DNA from: Chinchilla lanigera | Lineage: Eukaryota; Chordata; Mammalia; Rodentia; Chinchillidae | NCBI RefSeq assembly: GCF_000276665.1 | Contig: NW_004955480.1 | Location: 6,064,812 to 6,128,811 of the forward strand | Reading direction: 5' to 3' | Length of the DNA: 64,000 bases | Part shown: positions 1 to 12,015 of the stretch, piece by piece | Layout: each line of letters begins with the position of its first letter | Numbering within the stretch: position 1 is the stretch's first letter | Program-made: the position numbers and the translations under genes | Notes under the pieces: model-generated | What the model saw: only the letters and a program-made list of their open reading frames with translations | Told to the model about the DNA's origin: nothing | The model's database searches: none

Positions 1-346
1 GACTGTCAGGGTGCTAACCTCATTAATGGATTGATGCATTGATGAATTCATAGCTGAAGGAGCCGTTAGGAGGTGGGGCCTTATGGGAGGAAGTAGGCCA
101 CTGGGGGTGTACCTGGAATAGTATATCTCTTCTTGGGACTTTTCTCTCTCTTTCTGCTTCCTGGCTGCCATAATGTAAACAGCTTGCCTCCACCATGCCT
201 TTGGCCATGGTGTTTCTGTCCTGCCACAGGCTTAAAACAGTGCAACTAATTCACCTGGGACTAAAACCTCTGCAACTATCAGCCAAAATACATCTCTCTT
301 CCTCCAAGATTTTCTCAAGTATTTGGTCACAGTGATGAATGTTGTA
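1..346 (+). mobile_element. MaLR-like solo LTR, cut by window edge
   Basis: The segment shows the LTR layout seen in four other places here: an aggaggtgg block, a CT-rich run before 'tgcttcctggctgcca', a cysteine/proline-like CCACCATG region, and an 'aaatacatctctcttcctcc' end followed by 'ggtcacagtgatga'. The 5' part lies outside the window. It resembles MaLR LTRs of the MLT1/MST type, in a form I associate with non-murid rodents. No internal viral genes are seen. Confidence 0.65.
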
Positions 347-2079
347 GCAATGTCTTGGTTTTTTTATGCTCAGAAGATTTGGAACTACCTCAGCCATTGT
401 TTCAGTTATGTCTCAAGTGTCCCTGTATTTACCTTCTACTGTATGCCCCCACTGCAGTTCCATTAGGCTCTGATCACTTCTCCTCCAGATATTGCATTAC
501 TGTCTTAGTCTGTTTGTCTACCTGCTATCACTTCCTAATCCGATCTCTCTAAGGATACCAGATTAATCATCCAACAGCTCAGTTCCAATCATTCAAACTG
601 GAACAGTTTCTTTAGCATCATGAAACACTAGTTAAGCACACTCTAGTACAGGAAACAATCAACAGTGTAAATTTCTTCAAAATATTTTACTTTTGAAACC
701 TCTCTTTACTCATAGTCTCGACCTATATTCATTCCTAATATTTTTGAAGCATTTTTGCTCTCATTTACTTTTTGAAAATCTTTTCAGATAAAAAGCCAGT
801 CTTATTAGATGTTTCAGAGAATTGACTCTGGTGAACATGGATATGTGCCATCCAGATCCTGCTTTCAGGAAGTCCTGTTACTCTGGCTTCGGAGTGTGTT
901 GTGGCAGTTTCAGCACTTCTCTTTCAGGGACTGCTTTAGCTATAGAGACCTCCTTCACCCAATGTCACATCCTCTTTCCAGTGACTGAATGAAGTAAGAG
1001 TACAAGGCCAGCTTTGCTGGTCCAATGTGGGACAATATTTGAAAACTATAGCACATCAAAAATGACTCAGGAGGAAGTAGAAATACCAAATAACACTCTT
1101 GTTTCAGGAGAGTGCGTTAACAGTCACAACATCTACTTCAAAAATCATTATGCCCAGGAGAATTGAATTCTACCAAACAGCGAAATAACTCTAAAGTTAT
1201 ACAAACTCAGTTAAAATAAAGAAAACAGTCCTCCAAACATTTTTAAATTGTAAGATAATGCATTGTATAATCCCAATTAAACAAATGTTGATGTAAATAA
1301 TTATACAATATGTTATATATAATAACACAAGTGGGTTGTTCCTTATCAGAAATGCTTGGAACCAGAAGTCTTTCAGTATTCATAATATTTCATATTTTGA
1401 AATATTCATATATAATACCTAATGAGATTTCTTTGGAATAAGACCAAAATCTAAATATTAAATTCACTTATGTTATATACACACCTTGTACACATATTCT
1501 GAAAGTAAGTTTAAACAATTTTTAGTGCACCTGTATTTTGACTGCAACCCATCATGTGAAGTCAGACTTGGAATTTGCTACTTGGAACCTCATGTTGTAG
1601 TCAAAAAGTTTTGGATGTTGGGGCATTTTGGGGCTTTGGATTTTCAGATCGGGGATGCACAATCACATAGTGTCAACAGACACTAGTATATAATACATGC
1701 TAACATGTTCATATAATCAATACGATGAATAATTAGATGCTTTGTACAAATATAATCATATCCATATGTGAAATATATATACAAAACAGTGAAATATACA
1801 AAACAAATATATAATATACAAAACAATATGAAATATACAAAACAATCCCATAAGTTAACAATGATTGTCAAAGAGTATTTAAATCCAGTTTTCATGACTA
1901 TAGTGAACTACCTGAGGCAAGCTAACTATACCAATAGATTTGTTTAGCTCCAACTTTGGAGGTTCGAGGGCATGGTGCTGGTATCAGCTTAGCTCTGGTG
2001 AGAGCCCTTGGGATGCATCACAACAGGATGCGTCACATGACGGAAGCACTTATGAGAGGGAAAGATCACATTGGGCATT
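347..2079. other. AT-rich sequence, no recognised gene or repeat
   Basis: I see no splice-bounded exon, long frame or familiar repeat. It is AT-rich with short open frames only. The one structured piece is a short tandem array near 1768-1845, listed separately. Confidence 0.5.
1768..1845. repeat. Short imperfect tandem repeat (aaatatacaaaaca unit)
   Basis: About four imperfect copies of a 15-20 base AT-rich unit built on aaatatacaaaaca follow one another. Nothing suggests function. Confidence 0.75.
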
Positions 2080-2463
2080 ATACTCTATGTCTAGATGTCT
2101 CCCCAAAGCCTCATGCACACATAGGTGGGAATTTGTGGAGTGACTGGATCGTGGGTGTGTGATATTTGTCAATGCATTATTCCATGATGAGTTTATAACT
2201 AAATGTGTTGTGGTGGAGTGAAACCTGGTTGGAGGCGGTGGGTCACAGGGGCCTGGAAGGGTCTATCTCCCTTCCTCCTCCCTTGACTCCTCTCTGCTTC
2301 CCATTGCCATGCCGTGAACTGTTTCTTCTCTGCCATGCCCCTCTGCCTCAGAGTCAGCCAACTATGGACTGAGACTTCTACAAACTGTAAGGCAAAATAA
2401 ATCTTTTCTCCTTTAATTTGTGAATATTGGGTATTGTGTCTCAGGAACAAGAAAGTAATTAAG
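2080..2463 (+). mobile_element. MaLR-like solo LTR
   Basis: It opens with 'ctctatgtctagatgtctcc' and a gactggatcgtggg block. Next come a pyrimidine-rich stretch, 'ctctgcttcc', 'gccatgcc', an aataaatctttt polyadenylation-like segment and a 'gtctcaggaacaagaaagta' end. Order and content match the LTRs at 1-346, 9513-9878 and 36411-36833. It is a solo LTR, with no internal retroviral region beside it. Confidence 0.75.
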
Positions 2464-2974
2464 ACACTGCAAATAGCAAGACAGACAGCAATTCAGGAGT
2501 CAGAGTCACGCTTATACCAGTCAGTCCCACCAAAGCTCAGGGGTTCCAGAAGAGCCAACCTAGTTCTTTCTCTTCCTGCGAGCAGTTTCTGGATGACCTA
2601 AAGACCTCCACTAAGCTCCACACCTCTCCATGCTGTGGACCAAACCTCCAACACAAGAACTTTGCATCCTTACTATAGCAAGGGGAAAAATTATGATTTA
2701 CTTTTATCTTACCTCTATGGTTTTTTGCATGTTTCTAATTTCTAGAATGAATGTGAACTATTTTAATCAGGAAATAAATTATTTTTAGTAAAACTAAAAT
2801 ATGTCTCTACATACAGATTCTGAAGAGGAGATTCAGTTAAGAAGAGTAGAAATTTTGCTTAATACATTTATTTTTTGAGACAGATCGTCTATTGGACACA
2901 TTAGCTATCCATTCATGTAAATTTTGTAGGGTCTATTGTGTATGACAGGAAACTAAAATCCCTGGGGCATACTA

Positions 2975-3150
2975 GCTCTGCCCTTTAACAAAGCAGTGAA
3001 TCAGGAATCAGAAGACCTTTTCCTTGTACTAACTGGTTGTATGACTTTAGAGCAGTTACTTACACTCCCTGAGATCCTCTTTCCTTTTCTATGAAAGAAA
3101 TAAATTGAGTTACACAGTCCTTGTGTCCTTTCCACCTCTAAAATCCTGTT
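2975..3150 (+). mobile_element. MIR SINE fragment (weak)
   Basis: Part of the MIR core order can be followed: a 'gactttagagcagttactta' segment like MIR 'gaccttgggcaagttactta', then 'ctccctgagatcctctttcc' in place of the usual 'ctctgtgcctcagtttcc', then a 'tatgaaagaaataaa' stretch. It is strongly diverged. Confidence 0.5.
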
Positions 3151-3889
3151 ATTTTCTAAATTCCTTCAGTGAATATACCTTCCACCCTAATGAACTACCT
3201 CAAACAAATCCTTCATTTGAAAAGACATGGATATACACTTAGTCATCAGTGTCATGATTTAATTCCAGGAAAAATAATTTCCCTACATATGCAGTATTAG
3301 TCCCTATTAGATGCAAGACTCTGGCAAAAGAATAGTGAGAAAAATAATGACTAAATATTACCTCACATTTAAAAATGCAGTTTAATCAATACTGATAAGT
3401 ATATAAACTTCATAGTAAAAGTTTCAAAGTACAGAACAAAAATTTCACAATATTCCCTTGACATTTGAGGATTTACAATTCAGTTTGACTATTCACAAGC
3501 AAGTCTGAATGCCTGTATGTTGTAATTTGCCAAGATAATCCAGAACACAGATATTGAACCTCTTTCACAGAATTATCTAAGCCAAACTGGCATTCTGGAA
3601 GCTTGTTCTAACAGATGTCCATTGCCAATATAAAGTAACACATGTTATGTCTTTAATAACATTTAATGATCAATAAAATCTATTTATTTTATATCAAATA
3701 TATTATATGTATTTTAATAACTCCCTATGTAATAAAAGAATTGTTTGTTCAGATTTCTTCTTTACATTAATGTAAATTTCCCTTTCTTGTTTTTGGAATC
3801 TAATGTTAAGCTGCCTATTTCACAGTTGACATCTTTAAGGAAATAATAATATTTCTAGTATATTCATTTGTAATTTTACATAGCTAATA

Positions 3890-4110
3890 ATAACTGCAGC
3901 TGACTTTTATTGAGTCATGTATTGAGCAGTTACTATGTCCCCGAACATGTGAAAGGACAGACTCTGGATTGCCTGGGCCTCAATCCCTTGCCCATGTTTT
4001 AGAACTGTATGTTATTTACCTCCCCAAACCTCAAGTGATGAAAAAAAATGGAATAAAAATAATGCTCATTTTACAGGGTTGTGATGTAGAAGAAATAGTG
4101 GAATAAAGTC
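3890..4110. mobile_element. Two abutting MIR-like fragments
   Basis: The first part resembles an antisense MIR/L2 tail (ttttattgagtca...gagcagttactatgt). The second resembles sense MIR (cctgggcctcaatccc, gttatttacctccccaaacc, gctcattttacagggttgtg). Both are old and diverged. Confidence 0.5.
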
Positions 4111-4364
4111 TGAAGACTGTGGCGTCTAAGGACTTTTTGGTCTTCATCATCATCACTAACACTCACAAACAAAAATCACAGGATATGCTTATCAGTATAA
4201 GACTCATACATAGATAAGAAGCACAGGCATAAAAGAGGATGAACACTGTCCCAAGTCATAAGAATAGTCAATAACAGTGGAGCCAAAGTCTCAATATAGG
4301 TAGGTTAACTCCGGGAAGCACAATCCTGATTTATGTGCTTTCATCCCCGCGTGGCTCCAAGCAC

Positions 4365-4790
4365 TGATCTTATCACTAACAAATATTTATTAAGCATTAA
4401 GCATGCGTCTGGTCTAGACACCAGGTGTATATCATGGGAAACAAAATCACTAAGGTCTCTGCTCTACCACGGGCCAAAGCGGAAGGAGATGGTGAGAAAC
4501 AAAGACAAGTAAACAAACGCATGAACAAGGCCATCTCAGATGGTGATATTTTACCCAAAAAGTGATACTCAAATAGTGTGATATGAGAATGGCTTGAATG
4601 GGAGATGAGGAACAGGGCAGGATTTGGGGACAGTGGTCAGGGAAGATTTCCCTAAGAGCTAAGATCTGAGTGACATGAAGGAACCACCATGAGATGATAT
4701 GGAAGAGCTTTGCAGGCAATGGAAATGAATGTGCAAAAACTTTCAGGAAGGAAATATTTTGGATTGAGTAACAAAAAGAAAATCTGCATG
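4365..4790 (-). mobile_element. L2 LINE 3' end, antisense
   Basis: It starts with 'caaatatttattaagcatta', the reverse complement of the L2 tail. Then come a diverged ccaggtgt...gggaaacaaaat block, a 'ctaaggtctctgctct' stretch and a 'tggtcagggaagatttccct' extension often seen next to such copies. A 127-codon open frame on the minus strand lies inside this fossil and is not a gene. Confidence 0.7.
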
Positions 4791-4894
4791 GGAGAAGGCA
4801 ATATGAAAGGAAGTCTTGAGTGAATTTAATCATCCATGCATGGAAGGAAGAAAGTTAGGGAAGGGAAGGAGAGAACTTAACCCAATTGTTAAAA

Positions 4895-5060
4895 TTATTT
4901 ATTCACTGAAACATTTATTGAATGCCTGTTATGCACCCGGCATATTTCTAGAAACTGAAGATATAAAGGTTTAAAAATAAAAACAAGAAAAAATATCTGC
5001 CTTAATGGAGCTATGCATAGATAGAAACAGATAATGATAATAAAAAACTCATTAAGTATA
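4895..5060 (-). mobile_element. L2 LINE 3' end, antisense
   Basis: Antisense L2 tail: 'tattcactgaaacatttatt', gaatgcctgttatgcacccggca, gaaactgaagatataaa and 'ctgccttaatggagct' follow in the L2 order. Typical for a copy over 100 million years old. Confidence 0.8.
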
Positions 5061-5089
5061 TGGTAGGTTAGGAAAATAAACCACATTGA

Positions 5090-6370
5090 AACCTTGGCTG
5101 GGTTGGAGTGGGGAGCTTGCCTGGAGGTGTTGGTGAGAACTTGGAACCACGTGGGAATGAAAGCACATAAAGACCCAACGGAAAGAACAGGCACTTGCCC
5201 TGCAATCCAGTGAACGTGACTCTGGCAAGAGCAACATCCCCTGGCAGGATCTGTCCTGGCTGCTTACATTTGGGCCTCCCATTTCTGTTTCCCCTGGCTC
5301 TGGTCCACAGCTCCTCTCCCACTGCAGACCACAGCACCTTTGACTGACCTCCAAGTCAAGAAGTCTGGCTGCCTCTCAAGCCCCCGCCTTTCTCATGATG
5401 AACTGTGTTACTGTCGTGCTGCTTTCTAGGACTAAGCCTCCACATACTCTGTCTTCCCCTCTGCCCAGCTGGCCTTGAGCCAGATGTAACAATAAGAAAA
5501 AGCCTCCCCATTTCCAAACTGCAGAGCTAAAACTACATTTTGGAACAAGGCTGGGATATGAGCTCAGAGCTGACTTAACAATAATAAAACGTCTTGAGGT
5601 GATAATCTTTGCTTCTGCCTTGCTCTCCCACCCCTCCCCCATACTACCTGGAAACACAGCCAGGTTCTACCATGGCAACCTGCCCATCTGCTCAACAGCA
5701 CTGCCTGGAACAGAAAATAAATCCTCCCTTCATATGGTTGACAAGCTGGATGACTAATTGCAAAGAAGACCAGTAATTTATTGGAATAGAAATTGAGGTC
5801 ATTTCGGCAGGATTTAAATACTTTTTTCTGAGCCAGCTTTTCAAATTGACTTTAAGAAATGTTGCTCTCTAACAAATTGGATGTGCACGAATGTCCTAAT
5901 CTGACTATTTTTTTAGTGAGGCTTTCTGTTCGCCTGCTATTCCTCCACTCACTAATGGAATACTGAATATTTATGGTACACATCACACCGTATCTTTGCA
6001 CATACTTTAATTTCTCTTCATGATCTCCTATTCAAGAGGAGAAACAACGCAGTGAAAATACCAGGATTCAAAGCCAGAAAGGACAATGTAATGTTTCAAT
6101 TTGTAGCATACTAGCCATGTCCACACCCCAGCCACCTCTCTGCCAACCTCTGCACTACGTGTAAAGTGGAGTTACATTTCTAAAGAGCGTTGAGAAGGTC
6201 AAGTTATGTAGGATCATCACATCAATGTGAACATGAACATCATAAACCTCTATACAATGGCTAGCTATTACAGATGAGGAAATACTGGTTTTTTTTTAAT
6301 CCAAGGAGGCAAATGAGAAATCATTGCATAAAATCACATAAATAGTGAAATATTTCTCTTATTTAATCTA
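5090..6370. other. Repeat-poor stretch, GC-richer in its first 600 bases
   Basis: No repeat family is recognised. Bases 5090-5700 are richer in GC than their surroundings. They include tctaccatggcaac at 5666-5679, which matches an RFX X-box at 12 of 14 positions. Open frames on the minus strand of 100 codons or fewer overlap each other and resemble no family I know. The block could hold conserved non-coding DNA or an exon of an unrecognised non-coding RNA. Confidence 0.35.
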
Positions 6371-6399
6371 GAACAAATGCTTCTCTGTGCCTCGGTTCC

Positions 6400-6655
6400 A
6401 TTTGGTTTGACTTGGCTTGGTTTTGATTTTGGTTTGGGTTTGATTTTAGTTTTGGTTTTGTTCTGGTACTGGCAGTAAAACCCAGGATACTGGAACTGAG
6501 CTACATCCCCAGCCTTTTTTTTTTTTTTTTTTTTTTTTTTTCTTTAAGACAAGATCTCATTGTCTCTAAGTTACCCAAATTGGGCTCTAGCTTGTGATTC
6601 TCCTACCTCAGTCTCCCAGAGTGCTAGGATCAAAGCACATGCCACCATGCCCAGC
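6400..6655 (-). mobile_element. B1-dID composite SINE, antisense (copy 1 of duplicated block)
   Basis: Read on the + strand, a degraded ID part comes first (gaactgagctacatccccagcc preceded by ctggtactggcag). A 27-base T run follows, then an antisense B1 part (gacaagatctcattgtct, ctcctacctcagtctcccag, catgccaccatgcccagct). This B1-plus-ID order is the B1-dID composite known from squirrels and dormice. RNA polymerase III transcribed, non-coding. Confidence 0.8.
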
Positions 6656-6774
6656 TGAACCTCAGTCTTCATACTTTCTTTTGACATCTCTTGGGGTGAA
6701 GAAAATCTCTCTAAGCCTCAATATCCTCAGCTGTAATAGGCAAAGTGACACAGTAAATCATTAATTCCACTACT

Positions 6775-6990
6775 GGATAGGTGATAGGATACAAAAGAAA
6801 TGGCAAGGATGCCTAGTGGTCAGGGACAGTTTCCCTAAGGATGTGACATTTAGCTCAGCTGTAAAAGAAACAGGTATCAGCTGGCCATGGAGGAGGCAGG
6901 TGGAAGAGGAGAAAGCAACTTGGTACTTAGGCTGTGGGAACCCAACGGTACCTGGAGGACAAAGGGAGCGACAGTGAAAGAGGAGACTGG
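6775..6990 (-). mobile_element. L2-associated ancient fragment (weak), copy 1
   Basis: The stretch tggtcagggacagtttccctaag...gtgacatttagctcag matches the extension beside the L2 fossil at 4365-4790 and is a familiar mammalian repeat segment. A 74-codon plus-strand frame begins inside it and is not a gene. Confidence 0.5.
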
Positions 6991-7194
6991 AGAAGTTGCA
7001 AGAGGCATATTAAATATTAGAGACTTGATTCCAGCATCAGTGGGAAGTCCCTACACACTGCCCAGAAGAACTTTCTGGAAGCATGGCCTCTCCTGCCACT
7101 GTCTTGTGTAGGCCTAGTGTTATAGCCTTAGACCAAACTGCAAACTTCTTGCTTATGTAGTCAAGTTTCTCCATGAGCAGCGACTAATCTGGAT

Positions 7195-7640
7195 GTTCAG
7201 ATGTCTTTCCCATTCTTCCCCTACGACCCTCTTACTCCAGCCAAATCTCTTCTGTCTTGTGCCTCACATATAACACTCTCCCACACAAGTCCTTTGTCAT
7301 AGCCTGTCCCACACTATTTGCTTTGCCTAAAATGTCTTCCCATCTTCTCCGACCCTTCTGCCTCTGGCAAAGTACTACTCACATTTTGTGACCTATTTCT
7401 AAAGCCACCATCTCTAAGAGGCCTTCCTACATCCTGTCAGATTATAGAGATTCGCTCCAGGGTCTGAATGTACCTACAATTTTGTACTGCTTCTAGGGTG
7501 GCTGTTCACATTCTGTGTTGTATTGTAAATTTTTGGATTTTTCCTCTCCCCTACACGAGTGAAACTTATGGACCATGCCTCAATCACCTTTGTGTTCCTG
7601 TACCAAAGCCCAATAGAGGTGAATGATGTTGAAAGAGCAT
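7195..7640 (+). mobile_element. L2 LINE 3' end, sense (copy 1)
   Basis: The L2 3' order is clear: 'tttgcctaaaatgtcttccc', 'cttctgcctctggcaaagta', 'ctactcacattttgtgacct', 'aagaggccttcctacatcct', then aaacttatggaccatgcctcaatcacctttgtgttcctgtacc in place of the 'gagggcagggac...tgtatccc' tail. Confidence 0.88.
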
Positions 7641-7723
7641 AACAGATAAGGAAAAAAAAATTTAACCTCAGCATTAAACTCAGAGCATTGCATTTTTAAA
7701 TGTGAATATAATAATCATTGATA

Positions 7724-7823
7724 GGGGCTGGGGATTTAGCTCAGCGGCAAAAGCGCCTGCCTGGCAAGCGCAAGGTCGTGAGTTCGGTTCCCGGTACAGG
7801 AGAAAAACAAACAAACAAAAAAA
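7724..7823 (+). mobile_element. ID SINE (tRNA-derived) with 11-bp target duplication, copy 1
   Basis: The body starts ggggctggggatttagctca. It holds a polymerase III A box (tagctcagcgg) and B box (gttcggttccc), then an A-rich caaacaaaca tail. The target duplication aatcattgata is perfect, at 7713-7723 and 7824-7834, which marks a recent insertion. It looks like a tRNA but is a retroposon and not a tRNA gene. Confidence 0.95.
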
Positions 7824-7839
7824 AATCATTGATAATATC

Positions 7840-9035
7840 TTTATAAAAGTAAAATAGCATCTGAGGAATCATCATGTTTTATTTGCAATTAATTTTCAAA
7901 ATATCATGTACCTAACAAGACTCTCACATATTTTTGCTGTCGCAAAATATCACCTACAATATGTTGGAGATTAGCAAGTCCTTCCACAAACTAAGAAATA
8001 TATTTTCTCTGTGGGAGAGAATGTTTTCAACCATTCTTGCTGAGTTATTTAAGGAAATACAAATAATCAAAGTTACATAAATTGCATGAAATCTACCCTA
8101 AGCACTTTTCTCCCTGCAGTTGAAATATTTAATCAGTTATCATTAAGTATTTTTTGAACTTTCACATAGGCTAATCTTTCAAATCTAATGGGCATATTCA
8201 CTGGAGGCTCATCTATGGATTTTAAAAGATCTCTTTCCTTGGTTAGCTTTATATATTATCAGGAACAAAGTAATTGCCATGGTTGAGTAATTGCTGTGGT
8301 TGGGACTACATTCTACACATAAGACTCAAGGCTTTTCCAGAGACCTGAGCATTTGTAGCATGCTGAAGCATATACCCAAAAAAGATGTCACAGGCTCTTT
8401 GTGAAAGGAAAAAGTTCTTTGTTTGATAACATGTAAGCAGTTTAAGGGTTTTATTTAAGTCAAGAAATTTATTTAAAAATTCAGGCTATAAAATATAAGT
8501 ACACCTGCACATTATATGCTATGTATGCTGTTAAATTTAGAGATATGTGCAGAATTTGGCAAAAATAATATGAAAAAGTCTGAGTTTTACAAGGGGATAT
8601 GATCCTGAGCAAAGTATTCTAAGGTCTTTGATGTAAGAAGCCACTGTGCCTCAGTGGACCTCTCCCAATCAGAGAAGCATCAGAGAAGGCAGTGTATGGT
8701 GTAGCACAGGACGTTTTCGTTGATCAGAGAAAAAAAATGTCAGCGGTATTGGCAATGGAAAATTATTTACCTCATCCTGAAACAATAAGTCTAGCTAAAC
8801 TGTCCACCATTGGCATCAACACAGTAAATACAAGCTGAATAAACAGGCATTCAACCCCTCAGTGTCTCCCATCTTTTGTCCACCAGTGTGGACCATCCGG
8901 TCCCATTCCCACTCTATTCTTTCCTTGATGCTCATTATTTAATGACATTAGTTGTTTGAGGGCTAGAACTCATTTTGGGCTGTGGGAATACTCCGGTGAA
9001 AAAGAATCTGCTGCCCTCATAGTGTTAAGAATATA
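7840..9035. other. No recognised gene or repeat
   Basis: AT-rich with only short frames. No familiar repeat or exon-like structure was recognised. The same DNA recurs at 14071-15266. Confidence 0.45.
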
Positions 9036-9362
9036 CAGTAGAGCCCCATTACCTGCAGCACAATTTCTACATTTTCAATTATGTTATCCATGACCAGCCA
9101 CAGTCTGAAAATATTACATAGAAAATTCCAGAAATAAATAGTTCTTAGATTTTTAAGTAAAATTTACTACCATATATTGCTACCATTGTTCTATTTTATT
9201 ATTAGTTACAGTTGTGGATCTCTAATGGAATCTAAAAAATATTAAGCCATAGTAGAAGTTTGTATATATAGAAAAATCATAGAGTCTGGTACTCTGTATG
9301 TTTCAGTTATATACAGAACATCTTGGAATGTGTCTCTCATGGGTACAGGGGAACCATCATAG
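9036..9362 (+). mobile_element. Non-autonomous Tigger/pogo-type element, copy 1
   Basis: The left end cagtagagccccattacctg is followed by ccagccacagtctgaaaatatta and 'ttccagaaataaatagttc', as in Tigger-family MITEs. The right end gggtacaggggaaccatcat is a diverged inverted match to the left end. TA dinucleotides sit at both borders, as expected for this superfamily. No transposase frame remains. Confidence 0.75.
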
Positions 9363-9512
9363 TAGGAAATGTAAATCTGTAAATATTAACTGCAGTCATG
9401 AGGAAGATGCGTGAAAGATACAGGGGAAACCCAGTTAAAGAGCTCTTCTCTTGTTTTAGGGTTGGGTCAGAAAAGATCTCCAGAGTAGAGGACATCTAGG
9501 CTGAGAAAAGTT

Positions 9513-9878
9513 GGTGCTATGGTTTATTGTCTGGATGTCCCCCAAGAACATCATGCGCTCATAGGCATGACCTTTGAAAGGTGACTGAATCGTGGGAGTG
9601 CCATAGGTAAATGTGATGTTAGGAGGTGGTGTCTGGTGAGAAGAGACCCACTCACTAGGGGCATGACCTGGGAGGATCTATCTTCCTCCTCAGCTTGTCC
9701 TATTTTCTCTGCTTCCTGGGTGCCATGACTGAGAAGCTTTTCTTCTGCTGTGCCCTGCTGCCATGCTATCTTGCCTTAAAGCCAGAAGACGATGGATGAA
9801 AACCTGAACCCAAATGAATCTCTCCTCCTTTAAGCTGTGAGTGACCAGCATTATGTCTCAGCAATGAGAAAGTGACGA
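9513..9878 (+). mobile_element. MaLR-like solo LTR (copy 1)
   Basis: It runs from 'tgctatggtttattgtctgg' through 'gactgaatcgtgggagtgcc', gttaggaggtggtg, ctctgcttcctgggtgcca and 'gaatctctcctcctttaagc' to 'gtctcagcaatgagaaagtg'. The start closely follows MLT1/MST LTRs. Overlapping 73-94 codon frames just 3' of it are not genes. Confidence 0.8.
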
Positions 9879-9879
9879 A

Positions 9880-11160
9880 GATAGGTAGTTTGGAGTAAGA
9901 CAAAAAATTCCAAATGAGAAATGGCTGCACCTGTGCAAGGCACAAGGATGAGAAAGAATGGTCCCTTCGTGGACCCAAAAGAGTTCTGTGTGCCAGCCAC
10001 ATAGAATACCAGGAGAGGGGTGGTCAAAATTGTGGCACCCTGAGCTATTTTTGCACATGTTTTCATTGCCTGGCCACACAATTTTGGTACGGTTGCTACA
10101 CTGCCTGCCTCTGCAACTCTCTACCAGAGTTTATTCTAAGCACCAAGAGGGGCAGCATCAGAGTTCCAGAGAGTCAGTGTAGCAAGAGCAGCCTTTGAAC
10201 ACTAACTATAGTAATGGGGATGGAAGATAAATAAATACCCCCAGCTCCTCCATTCCACAAGTGGGAGCACTCTTACAGTGCCCTATGCTGTCTCCCAACA
10301 TTCCCTGCTGAACTGAATTCCAGTCACCCAAATGTTAACCAATTCAAGTTTCTATCCTTTACTGGTTTCCTTCCATTTGGCATCTTCTTTTTTAAGTCTC
10401 CTACCATTTCTTCCTGGGATCACCTCCAAAATGAATCACTTGTACTCACCATTTTTCTCAGGCTTGGGTTCTGGGAAAGCCTAACTTAAATAGCCATGCT
10501 AAGGGATTTGGACTTTGTCACTAAGGCAATGGGAACCCACAGACAGGTGTATTACATTCTTTGGCTACCAATGACAGAAGGTGAGTCCAGCCATATAAAC
10601 CAGAAAACTCAGTCAACTGGAAAAACTCAAAGAAGCACATAGCAGTGCAGGGCACTGTGACATTACAAGCCTCAAAGAAGGTAGAAGCTGGTGGGTGGGT
10701 GGGGACTGGGGATCTCAGCCTGAAACATTTAGGACATCAGAAACTGAACAACTGAGCTCCGACAATGGATCTCTCTCTGCAAGACAATGATTTCCATGGA
10801 AGAATGACTCACTGACCTGTTTCTTTTGAGTCATCCCATTGAGTGTGGGAAGGACAACTTGATGAACGGTTCTGTGAACATCACTTGCAATGTGGAGAGG
10901 AATTTTCCAAAAGAAAAATAGAACATGATAAATAAAGTGAGAGTGTCAGGATACAAGTGATCTGGGCAGTCAGAAGCAAAAGTGGGTGTAATGGGATCAG
11001 ATTACATTTTACAAATATGCCAGAATATGAAATACTACACTGAAGTATGAACTTCTCTGGACACACTTTTCTCTGGAAGCAAATGGAAGACAAAAAGGTG
11101 AAGTTCTTGGCGAATTTTATTTCCCAGAAAATGTACACTTAGTTCATAGTTCATTAGCAG
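9880..11160. other. No recognised gene or repeat
   Basis: Mixed-composition DNA with several short overlapping frames on both strands, none resembling a known protein. It contains a gtgggtgggtgggga G-rich patch near 10691. The same DNA recurs at 16111-17391. Confidence 0.4.
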
Positions 11161-11900
11161 CTATTGCACTATATCTACTTTCGATTGACATGTAATTCAA
11201 CACAATAAAATGTACACTGTGAGGGTACAGTTCTGTGTTTTGACAAATGTTCACACTAATATAATCACCATTTCAGTTCATATGTAGAACATTCACATCA
11301 CCTTTGAAAATTTCCCTCATCATTTCTCTAATCAACAACACCCTTCACAACCACTACCCTAACTTCTAACATTGCAACCTTACAAGTTTTCCAAGCTCCA
11401 GAATGTCATATAAATCAGACTAAGTGGTGGTTGATGTCATTTTCTCAATATAATATTTTATATTTAGGCTATATGACTGTGATATAAATAATTGTTTCCT
11501 TTAATATTTTCATTTTTACATAATACAAAATAATTGTACATGTTTATAGGGAGCAGTGTGATATCTCATATGCAATGTCTAATGATTCAATCAGGGAACT
11601 CAAGATTTTCACTTAGCATTTCTTTGTGTTGGAAGCCTTCAAACTCTTCTAGTTCTTCATAAAATAGATCATGAATCACTTTAAATTATAGTCACCCTAC
11701 TGTGTGTAGAACACTAGAACTTCTTAAGGTTTCCTTTTTATTGATATAAAATGTTCTTTTGTATGAATATGCTGATTTATTTATGTACTTGTTAATGCTT
11801 TAAGTTTGGGACTAGTACAAATAAAGATGCTATAAACATTCTTGTACAAGCCTTTCTGTGTCCATATGTTTTCATTTCCTATTCAGTAAATATTTATGTG
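11161..11900 (-). mobile_element. L1 LINE 3' UTR pieces, antisense (copy 1)
   Basis: Recognisable antisense L1 3' UTR strings: 'attgtacatgtttataggga' with gcagtgtgatatctcata, then tcaatcaggg. Next come 'tagtcaccctactgtgtgta' with 'gaacactagaacttctt', then 'gctataaacattcttgtaca' and 'tatgttttcatttcctattc'. These are old mammalian L1M-type 3' ends. Confidence 0.8.
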
Positions 11901-12015
11901 GAGAAGTAGTGCATCATACACTGACTCATTATTGAGAATGAATTGAGGATTATATTAGAAACAAAGAGACATTTAGGAAGTTTATACAGTAATCCAGGGA
12001 GATCTGGAGTTAAGA

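Larger units (their letters stand above)
2464..4360. other. Mostly unassigned AT-rich sequence
   Basis: Apart from two weak MIR-like stretches (about 2975-3150 and 3890-4110) no gene or repeat is recognised. Frames are short and broken. Confidence 0.45.

Noticed and set aside
4450..4833. 127-codon minus-strand frame
   Set aside because: Falls in the 3' end of an antisense L2 fossil, which is non-coding there.
6887..7111. 74-codon frame repeated identically at 13118-13342
   Set aside because: Seemed conserved because it occurs twice, but both are the same locus assembled twice.
7724..7823. tRNA-like sequence with A and B boxes (also at 13955, 30707, 36103, 36280, 46672)
   Set aside because: Target-site duplications and A-rich tails show these are ID retroposons derived from a tRNA, not tRNA genes.
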